Below, in pieces: positions 11,219 to 19,109 of a stretch of DNA of 64,000 nt. Under the pieces are notes generated by a model, which did not search any database, was not told the origin of the DNA, and saw only the letters and a list, made by a program, of their open reading frames with translations. The stretch spans positions 1,736,472-1,800,471 of the forward strand of contig OY282448.1 of assembly GCA_958296175.1 (NCBI GenBank). The letters run 5' to 3'. Each line of letters starts with the position of its first letter. The stretch's first letter is position 1. This DNA comes from an uncultured Chloroflexota bacterium. GTDB lineage: Bacteria > Chloroflexota > UBA11872. The position numbers and the translations under genes were made by a program.

Positions 11219-13150
11219 TCAGTCCGGCTCGAATTGGTCGGCGTAATTCGCGGAGGCGGGCGCCGCGTCCTGATCCGCCCGCCGCAGGAAACAGTTGCCC
11301 ACCGCCAGACAATCCAGCCCCGCGCCCATAAAGCAGCGGAACGCATCAGCCGGCGTGCAGACGATGGGCTCGCCGCGCACGTTGAAGCTGGTGTTCAGCA
11401 GCACCGGGCAGCCCGTGAGGGCCTCGAACGCACGCAGCAGCGCGTGGAAGCGCGGGTCCACCTCCCGATCCACGGTCTGCACGCGCGCGGAGTCGTTCAC
11501 GTGCGTAACCGCCGGAATCTGCGAGCGCGGCGCGGGCGCGCCGTCGAGGCTGTCCGGCGCGTCCTCCGTCTCGGGCGGCGCCGTGCGCCGCTCCGGCCGC
11601 ACCGCCGCCGTCAGCAGCATGTAGGGGCTGGCGCGGTCCAGCTCGAACCAGGCCGCCGCGTCCTCCCGCGGCACGCTGGGCGCAAAGGGGCGGAACGCCT
11701 CGCGCTGCTTGATGGCCTCGTTCAGCGCCGCGCGCATCGCGGGCAGCCGCGCGTCGGCCAGGATCGAACGCGCCCCCAGCGCGCGCGGCCCAAACTCCAT
11801 CTGCCCCTGGTGCCAGCCCAGCGTCTGCCCGGCCGCCAGCGCCTGCGCCGCCGTCTCGATCAGCGCGTCGTCGTCCAGCTCCTGGTAGCGCGCCCCCGCT
11901 GCCTCCAGCGCCGCCCGAATCTCCGCCCGGCCGAACCCCGGGCCCAGCAACGCGCCGCGCATGCCGTCCGGCGCCCTATCGCCAGCCGCGGCCGCCCCAC
12001 CGCCAGCCGCGGCCGCTCCACCGCCAGCCGCGGCCGCCCTACCGGCCGCGGCGCTCCCGCCGCCGGCCTCCAGATGCCGCCGCGGGTCCCCGCCCAGCCG
12101 GTGGCTGGCCAGCAGCGCCGCGCCCAGCGCGCCCCCGGCGTCCCCCGCCGCCGGCTGAATCCACACGTCCTCGAACCGCCCGTCCCGCAGCACCGCGCCG
12201 TTGGCCGCGCAGTTCAGCGCCACCCCGCCCGCCAGGCACAGGGACGACAGCCCCGTGGCGTCCCGCAGCGAGCGCGTCAGCCGCAGCACCGTTTCCTCCA
12301 GCACCGCCTGCGCCGACGCCGCCAGATCCGCATGCCGCCGCGTCAGCGGCTCCGCCGGGCGCCGCGGCGGGCCGCCAAACAACGCCTCGAAACGGCCGTT
12401 CGTCATCCTCAGGCCGCTGCAATAGTCGAAATACGCCATGTCCAGCCGAAACGTCCCGTCCGGCTTCAGGTCGATCAGATGGTCCAAAATCGTCTGCGCA
12501 TACGCCGCCTCGCCGTACGGCGCCAGACCCATCAGCTTGGATTCGCCCGAATTCACCCGAAAGCCCGCGTAGGCCGTAAACGCCGCGTAGAGCAGCCCCA
12601 GCGAGTGCGGAAAGTGCAGTTCCTGCAGCACCTCCAGCTCCAGCCCGCGGCCCACCGCCGCCGACGTCGTGGCCCATTCCCCCGCGCCGTCCAGGGTCAG
12701 CACCGCCGCTTCCCGAAACGGCGACGGATAGAACGCGCTGGCGGCGTGCGCCTGGTGATGCTCCGCGAACAGCAGCCGCGCGTCCCAGTCCACCTCCGGC
12801 GCCTGCGCGTGCAGCCGCCCCTGCAACAGGCGCTTCTGAAACAGCTTCTCCTTCATCCACAGCGGCAGCGCCAGGATGAACGACCGAAACCCGCGCGGCG
12901 CATAGGCCGCGTACGTCTCCAGCAGCCGCTCGAACTTCAGGAACGGCTTCTCGTAGAACACCACCCGCTCCACCTCGGCCAGCTCGCAGCCGGCCTGCGC
13001 CAGACAGGCGGCCGCGGCATGCTGCGGGTAGTCCGCCTCGTGCTTGCGGCGCGTGAAGCGCTCCTCCTGCGCCGCCGCCGCGATACGTCCGTCCACGACC
13101 AGCGCCGCCGCGCTGTCGTGATAGAACGCCGATAGTCCCAGAACGCGCAC
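11219..13150 (-). CDS. Carbamoyltransferase (NodU/CmcH/SxtI family)
   Basis: This enzyme transfers a carbamoyl group from carbamoyl phosphate, via a carbamoyl-adenylate, to a hydroxyl of a small molecule or sugar. The 643 residues comprise a Kae1-like N-terminal domain, opening GLSAFYHDSAAAL with metal-binding histidines in HHQAHAASAFY, an ATP-binding GGVALNCAANG, and the C-terminal domain (FGPRALGARSILADAR, LLNTSFNVRGEP). The GTG start at 13150 follows the DUF5989 gene by 5 bases. An Ala/Gly-rich insert at about residues 363-390, encoded by a 21-base tandem repeat, sits between the domains and is not typical of the family. The neighbours (SxtJ-like, DUF5989, SGNH) suggest carbamoylation of a membrane-associated or exported product. 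Confidence 0.94.
   Translation of the reverse strand: MRVLGLSAFYHDSAAALVVDGRIAAAAQEERFTRRKHEADYPQHAAAACLAQAGCELAEVERVVFYEKPFLKFERLLETYAAYAPRGFRSFILALPLWMKEKLFQKRLLQGRLHAQAPEVDWDARLLFAEHHQAHAASAFYPSPFREAAVLTLDGAGEWATTSAAVGRGLELEVLQELHFPHSLGLLYAAFTAYAGFRVNSGESKLMGLAPYGEAAYAQTILDHLIDLKPDGTFRLDMAYFDYCSGLRMTNGRFEALFGGPPRRPAEPLTRRHADLAASAQAVLEETVLRLTRSLRDATGLSSLCLAGGVALNCAANGAVLRDGRFEDVWIQPAAGDAGGALGAALLASHRLGGDPRRHLEAGGGSAAAGRAAAAGGGAAAAGGGAAAAGDRAPDGMRGALLGPGFGRAEIRAALEAAGARYQELDDDALIETAAQALAAGQTLGWHQGQMEFGPRALGARSILADARLPAMRAALNEAIKQREAFRPFAPSVPREDAAAWFELDRASPYMLLTAAVRPERRTAPPETEDAPDSLDGAPAPRSQIPAVTHVNDSARVQTVDREVDPRFHALLRAFEALTGCPVLLNTSFNVRGEPIVCTPADAFRCFMGAGLDCLAVGNCFLRRADQDAAPASANYADQFEPD
11980..12042. 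repeat. 21-base tandem repeat inside the carbamoyltransferase gene
   Basis: Three units (11980, 12001, 12022) share CGCCAGCCGCGGCCGC and differ at one or two bases after it. The period is a multiple of three, so the reading frame is kept and an Ala/Gly-rich loop of the form AAAGGG is encoded. Confidence 0.85.
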
Positions 13151-13155
13151 GGGCC

Positions 13156-13317
13156 TCAGAACAGCGTGTAGATCATGGGCGCAACCGCGCTGCTCTGCGC
13201 CAGCACCAGCAGCCCGCCCAACGCCAGCGCCGTCACGATCACCGGCAGCAGCCAGTACTTCTTGCGGATGCGCACGAACGCCCACAACTCGGCGATGAAG
13301 GACAGCCAGGACTTCAA
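13156..13317 (-). CDS. DUF5989 small membrane protein (SxtK-like)
   Basis: This 53-residue protein starts MKSWLSFIAELWAFVR, continues IRKKYWLLPVIV and ends APMIYTLF, the typical pattern of the DUF5989 family. One transmembrane helix covers about residues 22-42, after a basic RIRKK segment. The start is TTG, and TTGA overlaps the stop of the upstream SxtJ-like gene, which is a strong translational-coupling signature. The stop lies 5 bases before the carbamoyltransferase start. The family is almost always found next to NodU-type carbamoyltransferases and corresponds to SxtK in saxitoxin clusters. Its biochemical role is unknown. Confidence 0.9.
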   Translation of the reverse strand: MKSWLSFIAELWAFVRIRKKYWLLPVIVTALALGGLLVLAQSSAVAPMIYTLF

Positions 13318-13745
13318 AACTGGCGCGTCATCGTGTCGGGCGGCGGCCCGGCCGGGTCGCGGCGAATCCAGTAGCTGTCCGCCTCACGGTCGAAGCGGCG
13401 GTCCAGCACGTCTTTCCCCGCCAGCCGCAGCGCCAGCCCCGTGGGCGTCACCACCCCGTAGAACAGCAGCCCCATCAGCAGCGGCGTCAGCACCCGCTGC
13501 AGCAGCCCCAGGCGCGTCCAGACGCGGTTGAGCGGCGCCAGCAGGCGCGGGTCGATCAGCGCCGTAAACAGCAGCGCGCCCGCCAGCGCCAGACTCCACA
13601 AGCGCGCCGGGCCGCCGAACGCCAGCGGCAGCAGACCAATCATGCTGAACGCCGCCCCGAACGCAAGGCCAAAGGCGCGGTCGCTGGTCGCCGCCACCGC
13701 CGCGGCGGGCAGACGCTCGAAGTGGTTGCCTGGCTTCGGAGGCAT
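13314..13745 (-). CDS. SxtJ-family membrane protein
   Basis: This 143-residue membrane protein has two or three hydrophobic helices (about residues 28-60 and 85-105). It has the family pattern of an ATSDRAFGLAFG-type start, a central DPRLLAPLNRVWTRLG, and FYGVVTPTGLALRLAGKDVL near the end. These features match the SxtJ family, of unknown function, found beside carbamoyltransferases. It is the first gene of the minus-strand cassette and overlaps the next gene by 4 bases. An AT-rich hexamer (TACACT on the minus strand, 13813-13818) upstream might be its -10 element. Confidence 0.85.
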   Translation of the reverse strand: MPPKPGNHFERLPAAAVAATSDRAFGLAFGAAFSMIGLLPLAFGGPARLWSLALAGALLFTALIDPRLLAPLNRVWTRLGLLQRVLTPLLMGLLFYGVVTPTGLALRLAGKDVLDRRFDREADSYWIRRDPAGPPPDTMTRQF

Positions 13746-13973
13746 TCGTCAAGTGTCCCAGGTAGGCCGCGGGCACCGCCCTGCCGGCGCCAGTCACGGC
13801 GCAGCCGCGCGTAGTGTACCGTGCCCGTTGGAGACGCACCCGCCAACCGAGCGCGCAGAGGACCGCTGCCGCATGGCCCACCGCCGCCGCGGCGCCGCCC
13901 GCGCGGCTGACCGCCCCCGCGCGGCAGGCGGCGCCCGCACCAAGAGCGCCGCACACGCGCCTGGCGGTGCGGC

Positions 13974-14720
13974 GTGATCGAGCGGATGCGCGCCCGCGGG
14001 TTCCTGTCGCTGCGCGGCGCGCTCGCCGCTGCTCTCGTCCTGCTGCTGCTGGCGCTGGTCGGCCTGATCGCCGCCCTGGCGGCCGCCGCGCCCGCGCCGG
14101 CCGACCGCGCCCCGCCCGCCCAGGCTGCCGCCTCTCCTGCGCCATCCGCCGCCGGCGCCGATCCCGACCGCACTCCCCAACCGGACGCCCCCCTGCCGCG
14201 CGGCGTCACCGTGCGCATCCCGCCGCGCCCGCCCCCTCCGCGCCTCCAGGCCCTGCAGCTCACCCCGCTGGACGCCGTGCACGGCGCCGAGCTGCGCGCG
14301 TTCCTGACCAGCGCCGACCGTCTGATTGCGGCCCTCGACCCCGCCGTTGGCTACGTGAGCGTGCTGGCCGCCCAGGCCCTGCGCGGCGAAACCTCCCGTC
14401 TGCGCGTCATCGTGGAAAGCGGCGCCATGGCCGGCGCGCTCGCCCGCGCCGCCCCCGCCCGCGCCTCGCCGCGGCTGCCCGCCGACGCGCAATCCCTGGC
14501 GCTGCTGCTGCTCTCCATCCTGCGCACCAGCCTGGTGGTGCAAGACAGCGTGCTCCTCACGCTCACCGGCCAGCAGGCCGTCACCGAGCGCTTGCAGCTC
14601 GCCGTCGAAGACCGCGCCCTGCGCCGCCTGCTGGAAATCCACCGCGCCCTGACCATCAGCGCCGACCTGCGCAACGAGGTTGCCCTGGCCGCCAGCGGCA
14701 GCGTCCCCCGCCCCCCATAA
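13974..14720 (+). CDS. Hypothetical membrane-anchored protein
   Basis: I do not recognise a family. The 248 residues begin with a basic stretch and a long hydrophobic helix (about 16-40), which would anchor the protein or act as a signal. An Ala/Pro-rich low-complexity linker follows (about 40-95), and then a largely helical domain (about 95-235) likely to sit outside the membrane. The start could be the GTG at 13974 or the ATG at 13986. It is divergent from the SxtJ-like gene and convergent with the propeller lipoprotein. The opposite strand is also open here, but the signal-anchor layout supports this strand. Confidence 0.6.
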   Translation: MIERMRARGFLSLRGALAAALVLLLLALVGLIAALAAAAPAPADRAPPAQAAASPAPSAAGADPDRTPQPDAPLPRGVTVRIPPRPPPPRLQALQLTPLDAVHGAELRAFLTSADRLIAALDPAVGYVSVLAAQALRGETSRLRVIVESGAMAGALARAAPARASPRLPADAQSLALLLLSILRTSLVVQDSVLLTLTGQQAVTERLQLAVEDRALRRLLEIHRALTISADLRNEVALAASGSVPRPP

Positions 14721-14811
14721 CCGCCAGCCGCTCGGCCTCCCGCCGCCCCCGGCCGCCGGCCGCCCACCGCGGCCCGCCCGCTGCGGCCCCTCGGCTGTTC
14801 GACCCGTGCCG

Positions 14812-16665
14812 CTATCCCGCCGCCGGCGCCGCCTCCGGCAGCCGCCAGGCTTCGATAGCGCGGTCCGCGCTGGCCGTCAGCAGCGTGTCCGCGGCGGGCG
14901 CGGCCACGGCGGCGCGCACCGGCGAAGCCGTCACCAGCTGGCCCAGCGGCGAGCCGTCCGAGCGCAGCACCATGAACGTGCGCTCCGCCGTTTGCAGCGC
15001 CACGTAGTTGTCGGTCACCAGCAAGACCGTGCCCGTCAGCCCCGGCGCCTTCCAGATTTCCGTGCCGTCCAGCGTGAAGGCGCCCACGCCGTCGGGACCC
15101 GCCAGCACCAGCGTGTTCGCGCCCGGCATGCGCGCGGCGGCCGCGGCCGCGTAGCCCAGCCGCCATTGCAGGTCGCCGCTGGCGCTGTCGAACACCTGCA
15201 CCCCGGCCGCCGTCACCGCAATCGTGTGCTCCCCGCCTTGCGTGAACAGCACGCGCTGCAACTCGCCGTCCACGCCAAAGCGTTGGTCCAGGTTCCCCGC
15301 CGCCGTGATCAGCACGATCTGGTTTTCGCCCAGCTTGGACGACGCCACCGCCACCGTGCCCGTGGCCGGGTTCAGCGCCACGTCCACCGCGCCAATGTAG
15401 TCCTTGGTCGGCCCCCACAGCTGGCCGGAACGGTCGAAGGCGAACACGTGGCCCACGCCGCTGGCGTTGGTGGAGCGCGCCACCATGCCGCCGCCGCCGC
15501 GCGCGAACACCACGTCTTCCAGCAGTTGGTTGTCCGGCCGCGCGGGCGTTTGCCACACCGGCCCGCCGTCCGCGTCCAGCAGCGCCAGGTCGAACCCGTG
15601 CGCGGCCACCAGGGAGCCGTCGCTGGACACCGAGACGCGCGCCAGGGGAATCCGTGCGTCGCGCGCCCAGCGCGGCGCGCCGTCGGCCCCAAAGGCGGCA
15701 ATGGCGCCGCCGCGCGCGATGGCCGCAATCAGCTCCCCGTCCTCGGAGGCCGCCAGGTCGGTGATCTCGAAGTCCGTGCGCACGCGCCAGGCGCGCTCGG
15801 TCCAGCGGCCCGCCGACGGCGGCCGAATGTCCGTGAGCGTAAACCCCAGCTCCACCACGTTTTCGATGCGCGTCTCGAACCCGCGCGTCTGCCAGGCGCG
15901 CGCGGCCGCCTGCGCCTCGTCCAGCGCCGCAAACCGCTCCGCTTCCACCCAGCCCGGATACGCGCGCGAGAGCCGAATGCGCGACAGCCGCCGCCCGATG
16001 CGCGTGCGCGCGTCCGCTTCGTCCCCGAACTGGCCAATCAACACCGCCAGCATCGGCACGCGCACCGCCTCCAGCCGCTTCTCGCCCAGACTGTCGATGA
16101 TGCGCTGCAACCCCGCGCTGGCGCGCCCCGGCCCGATGGCGCCCACGAACGCGCTCAGCGCGTCCCGCGCCCGCTGCGCCAGCGTGATGACGTGCACCAG
16201 CAGTTCCGGCTCCTCGCGCTCTTCGTAGGCGCGCACCGTGGAGACCATCCCCGCCAGCGCGTCCGCGGCGTCGGTCAGATGCTCGTGCGCGGCCGCGGCC
16301 GTCGGCGGCGGCTCCAGCGGAATCACGGCCTGGCCCAGCGTGCTGATGGTCTCGAACTGCGCCGTGTGCGCGGCGATGAATTGTTCGGCGGTCTGCGACC
16401 CCGCCCCCAGCTCGCGCGCGTTCAGCTCCAGCGAGCGCAGCACGTCCAGCGCGCCGGTGGCAACGGTCAGCGCCGGCTCCCAATAGGGGCGCTCCGCCAG
16501 GCCGAGCGGCGCCGCGGGCGCCGGCGCGCCGCAGGCCGGGGACAGCGCCGCCAGACCCAGCGCCGCCAGCGCGGTGCGCCGCGAAATCCCCGCGCCCCGG
16601 CCGGGGCTAGGCCGCCGCACCTTCGAGCGCCGCGCCGCGCAGCGACCACGGCGTGGCCGCGCCAA
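14812..16665 (-). CDS. Tat lipoprotein with PQQ-type beta-propeller
   Basis: This is a secreted, lipid-anchored protein. A twin-arginine signal (SRRTALAALGL) leads into a lipobox ending LSPAC, so export by Tat and lipidation at the cysteine are likely. Residues about 60-240 form a mainly helical domain I cannot assign. From about 290 to the end there is a beta-propeller with PQQ-like blades such as AFGADGAPRWARDAR and LLDADGGPVWQTPAR. The TTG at 16665 is the only start I find before the signal, and it overlaps miaB by 59 bases; the true start is therefore uncertain. Function unknown; binding or quality control at the cell surface is possible. Confidence 0.8.
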   Translation of the reverse strand: MARPRRGRCAARRSKVRRPSPGRGAGISRRTALAALGLAALSPACGAPAPAAPLGLAERPYWEPALTVATGALDVLRSLELNARELGAGSQTAEQFIAAHTAQFETISTLGQAVIPLEPPPTAAAAHEHLTDAADALAGMVSTVRAYEEREEPELLVHVITLAQRARDALSAFVGAIGPGRASAGLQRIIDSLGEKRLEAVRVPMLAVLIGQFGDEADARTRIGRRLSRIRLSRAYPGWVEAERFAALDEAQAAARAWQTRGFETRIENVVELGFTLTDIRPPSAGRWTERAWRVRTDFEITDLAASEDGELIAAIARGGAIAAFGADGAPRWARDARIPLARVSVSSDGSLVAAHGFDLALLDADGGPVWQTPARPDNQLLEDVVFARGGGGMVARSTNASGVGHVFAFDRSGQLWGPTKDYIGAVDVALNPATGTVAVASSKLGENQIVLITAAGNLDQRFGVDGELQRVLFTQGGEHTIAVTAAGVQVFDSASGDLQWRLGYAAAAAARMPGANTLVLAGPDGVGAFTLDGTEIWKAPGLTGTVLLVTDNYVALQTAERTFMVLRSDGSPLGQLVTASPVRAAVAAPAADTLLTASADRAIEAWRLPEAAPAAG

Positions 16666-17953
16666 TCCGCACCGCGGCGGTCACGCCGGGCCGCAGCCCG
16701 GGCCGGTCGGGCGTGAAGACCAGCTTGTTCGTGCGCGTGCGCCCCCGCCAGCGCGGCTCGGCCGCCGCGCCCTTGCCGGCCGTCAGCTCTTCGAACAGCA
16801 CCTCCGGCGCCTGGCCCACGTACGCGCGGTTGATCTGCTCCGAAATCGCCGTCTGCTCCTGCTCGATCACGTGCAGCCGCCGCAGCTTCTCGGCCTGCGG
16901 CACGTCGTCCGGCCACGCCGCCGCCGCCGTGCCGCGCCGCGGCGAAAACGCGGCCACGTGCACCTGGTCGAACCGCAGGTCGCGCACCAGCCGCAGCGAT
17001 GCCTGGAAGTGCGCCTCCGTCTCGCCGCAGAACCCCACGATCACGTCCGTGGTCACCGCAACCCCGGGCGCCGTGCCGCGCAGCATGGCAATCGTGTCGC
17101 GGTAAGACCCCGCGCCGTAGCCGCGCGCCATGCGCTTCAGCACCTGGTCGTCGCCCGACTGCACGGGCAGGTTGATTTCCTCGCACACGCTGGGGATGTC
17201 GCGCATCGCCTCCGCCAGCGCGCGCGTCATGTAGCGCGGGTGCGCCGTCGTGAAGCGCACGCGCTCCACGCCCTCCACGCGGTCCACGGCCGCCAGCACG
17301 TCCACCAGGCGCGCGCCGTTCAGGTCGAACCCGTAGGCGTTCACGATCTGGCCCAGCAGCACAATCTCACGCGCGCCTTCGTCGCGGCAGCGCCGCGCCT
17401 CGTCCACAATCTCGGCCAGCGGCCGGCTGCGCTGCGCCCCGCGTCGGAACGGCACGATGCAGTAGGTGCAGCGCTTGTCGCAGCCGTAGATCACGTTCAC
17501 GAACCGCGAGACGGCGCCCCGCCCCGGCGCCGCCCGCGCTTCCACGTCGGCGTAGTCGTCCGTGTCCGCCGGCGCCGCGCGCGCCAGCGCCGCCAGCAGC
17601 GGCTCCGCGTTCAGCGTGTCGAACAGCACGTCCACCGGCGCCAGGTGCGGCGCCAGCTCGTCTTCCCCGGCGTGCACCGTGCAGCCCGTCAGCCCCACCA
17701 CCAGGTGCGGCCGCGTCTTCTTCATCCCCTTCAGCATGCCCAGCATGCCCCAGACCTTGCGGTCGGCGTTCTCCCGCACCGCGCAGCCGTTCACCACCAC
17801 CGCCGTGGCCTCGCCCAGCGAGCGCGCCGGCGCGTGCCCCGCGCTCTGCAGCTGGCGCTCGATCCGCTCGCTGTCCGCGCGGTTCATCTGGCACCCGATA
17901 GTCCAGATGAAGACGCGGTGCGCCGGCGCGGACGAGGTGAACGCGAATGGCAC
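16607..17953 (-). CDS. miaB: tRNA-2-methylthio-N6-dimethylallyladenosine synthase MiaB
   Basis: MiaB is a radical-SAM methylthiotransferase that adds the 2-methylthio group to i6A37 of tRNAs. The N-terminal UPF0004 domain has its three cluster cysteines (TIGCQMN, NGCAVRENAD, TGCTVH). The radical-SAM core carries CxxxCxxC in GCDKRCTYC (about residue 157), and a TRAM domain closes the 448 residues. Position and motifs (VPFRRG, INLPVQSGD) separate it from RimO. The start is a GTG at 17951-17953. A 12-base palindrome and an AT-rich patch lie in the gap between it and the divergent gene at 18029. The downstream lipoprotein gene overlaps its 3' end. Confidence 0.95.
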   Translation of the reverse strand: MPFAFTSSAPAHRVFIWTIGCQMNRADSERIERQLQSAGHAPARSLGEATAVVVNGCAVRENADRKVWGMLGMLKGMKKTRPHLVVGLTGCTVHAGEDELAPHLAPVDVLFDTLNAEPLLAALARAAPADTDDYADVEARAAPGRGAVSRFVNVIYGCDKRCTYCIVPFRRGAQRSRPLAEIVDEARRCRDEGAREIVLLGQIVNAYGFDLNGARLVDVLAAVDRVEGVERVRFTTAHPRYMTRALAEAMRDIPSVCEEINLPVQSGDDQVLKRMARGYGAGSYRDTIAMLRGTAPGVAVTTDVIVGFCGETEAHFQASLRLVRDLRFDQVHVAAFSPRRGTAAAAWPDDVPQAEKLRRLHVIEQEQTAISEQINRAYVGQAPEVLFEELTAGKGAAAEPRWRGRTRTNKLVFTPDRPGLRPGVTAAVRIGAATPWSLRGAALEGAAA

Positions 17954-17965
17954 GGCGGAATAGGG

Positions 17966-17977
17966 GCCTTCGAAGGC
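17966..17977. promoter_or_regulatory. 12-base palindrome in the miaB / 18029 divergent gap
   Basis: GCCTTCGAAGGC is a perfect palindrome 13 bases upstream of the miaB start. A half-copy (GCCTTCG) recurs at 17994, and TATCAT (18003-18008), a possible -10 box towards the + strand, follows. It may be an operator for one or both genes; no regulator is identified. Confidence 0.35.
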
Positions 17978-18028
17978 TCGCTTGGGGGGAAACGCCTTCG
18001 GATATCATAGCGCCCTGTATGTGCGGCG

Positions 18029-18262
18029 GTGGGTTCCGTCTCCACGTCGGCAGGAGTTGTGCGCGCCCGCTTAGGCTTCGTCCGTCATCCCGCCGTCGGC
18101 GCGTTCGTCGTGCTGGCCGTCGTGCTGGTGGCCTGCGTGTTGTTGGTCTCGGCGGGGCGCGCCCTCGACCCCGTGCAGTACCTGGGCCTCATCGCCGCCG
18201 CCCTGGGCACGGCCGCCGCCGCCGTGCTGCTCGTCTACGCCGGAAGCGGCTCGGAGTCCTGA
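18029..18262 (+). CDS. Small membrane protein, two helices
   Basis: This 77-residue protein has two hydrophobic helices (about 23-43 and 49-70), separated by a short GRALDPVQY loop. I recognise no family. It lies one base before the rmlD gene and is probably translated with it. The start (GTG 18029) is uncertain because other in-frame GTG codons follow within 30 bases. By position it could be an accessory of the polysaccharide locus. Confidence 0.6.
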   Translation: MGSVSTSAGVVRARLGFVRHPAVGAFVVLAVVLVACVLLVSAGRALDPVQYLGLIAAALGTAAAAVLLVYAGSGSES

Positions 18263-18263
18263 C

Positions 18264-19109
18264 GTGCCGCGCATGACCGTGGTGACCGGCGCCGGCGGCC
18301 AGCTGGGCATGGAACTGATGCGGCGGCTGGACGAGTCCGCCGCCGTCGGCCTCACGCGCGCGCGCCTGGACGTGGCCAACGCGCCCCTGGTGGAGCGCAC
18401 CATGCGCGACATCGCGCCCGACCTCATCATCCACACCGCCGCCGCCACCAACGTGGACGAGTGCGAACGCCGCCGCGCCGCGGCCTACCGCACCAACGTC
18501 CTGGGCGCCTGGAACGTCGCCCGCGCCGCCGCCCAGACCGGCGCCGCCATGGTCTACGTGAGCACCAACTACGTCTTCGACGGTGCCAAGCTGGGACCCT
18601 ATCTCGAATACGACGACCCCGCGCCGCTCAGCGCCTACGGCGCAACCAAGCTGCACGGCGAACGCGCCGCCCGCCAGGTGCTGGAGCGGCTCTACGTCGT
18701 GCGCACCAGCTGGCTCTACAGCCGCTGGGGGCGCAACTTCGTCACCCGCCTGCTCACCGTGGACCCCGCCGACGGCCCGCTGCGCTACGTCGGCGACCAG
18801 GTGGCCAGCCCCACGCACGCCGGCGACCTGGCCCAGGCCATCCTGCAGCTGGTGGAAACCCAGGCTTTCGGCGCGCACCACCTGGCGAACGAAGGCGCCA
18901 CCAGCTGGTACGGCTGGGCCGCAGCCGTGCTGGCCGAACGCGGCCTGCACGACGCTGCCCTGGAAGAAATCCGCGCCGACCAATTCCCGCGCGCCGCCGT
19001 CGTCCCCGCCAACTCGGAACTGGCCAACGTCACCGCGCGCGCCGTCGGCGTCACCATGCGCCCCTGGGCGGCCGCCCTGGCCGACCTCGTGCGCGCCGCG
19101 GCCGGGTAG
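18264..19109 (+). CDS. rmlD: dTDP-4-dehydrorhamnose reductase
   Basis: RmlD/RfbD makes dTDP-L-rhamnose, the last step of the pathway that supplies rhamnose for surface glycans. It is an extended short-chain dehydrogenase of 281 residues, with the nucleotide-binding GAGGQLGMEL at the start, the RxTNVLGAWNVA region, YVSTNYVFDG, and the catalytic YGATKLHGE. The GTG at 18264 is followed by an ATG four codons on (18273), and either could be used. The glycosyltransferase gene starts immediately after its stop. RmlA, B and C are not in the window. A related sugar-nucleotide reductase cannot be excluded. Confidence 0.88.
   Translation: MPRMTVVTGAGGQLGMELMRRLDESAAVGLTRARLDVANAPLVERTMRDIAPDLIIHTAAATNVDECERRRAAAYRTNVLGAWNVARAAAQTGAAMVYVSTNYVFDGAKLGPYLEYDDPAPLSAYGATKLHGERAARQVLERLYVVRTSWLYSRWGRNFVTRLLTVDPADGPLRYVGDQVASPTHAGDLAQAILQLVETQAFGAHHLANEGATSWYGWAAAVLAERGLHDAALEEIRADQFPRAAVVPANSELANVTARAVGVTMRPWAAALADLVRAAAG

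Noticed and set aside
11187..11312. Longer form of the SGNH hydrolase starting with TTG at 11312
   Set aside because: It would overlap the carbamoyltransferase gene by 94 bases and adds only Arg/Gly-rich sequence before the membrane helix.
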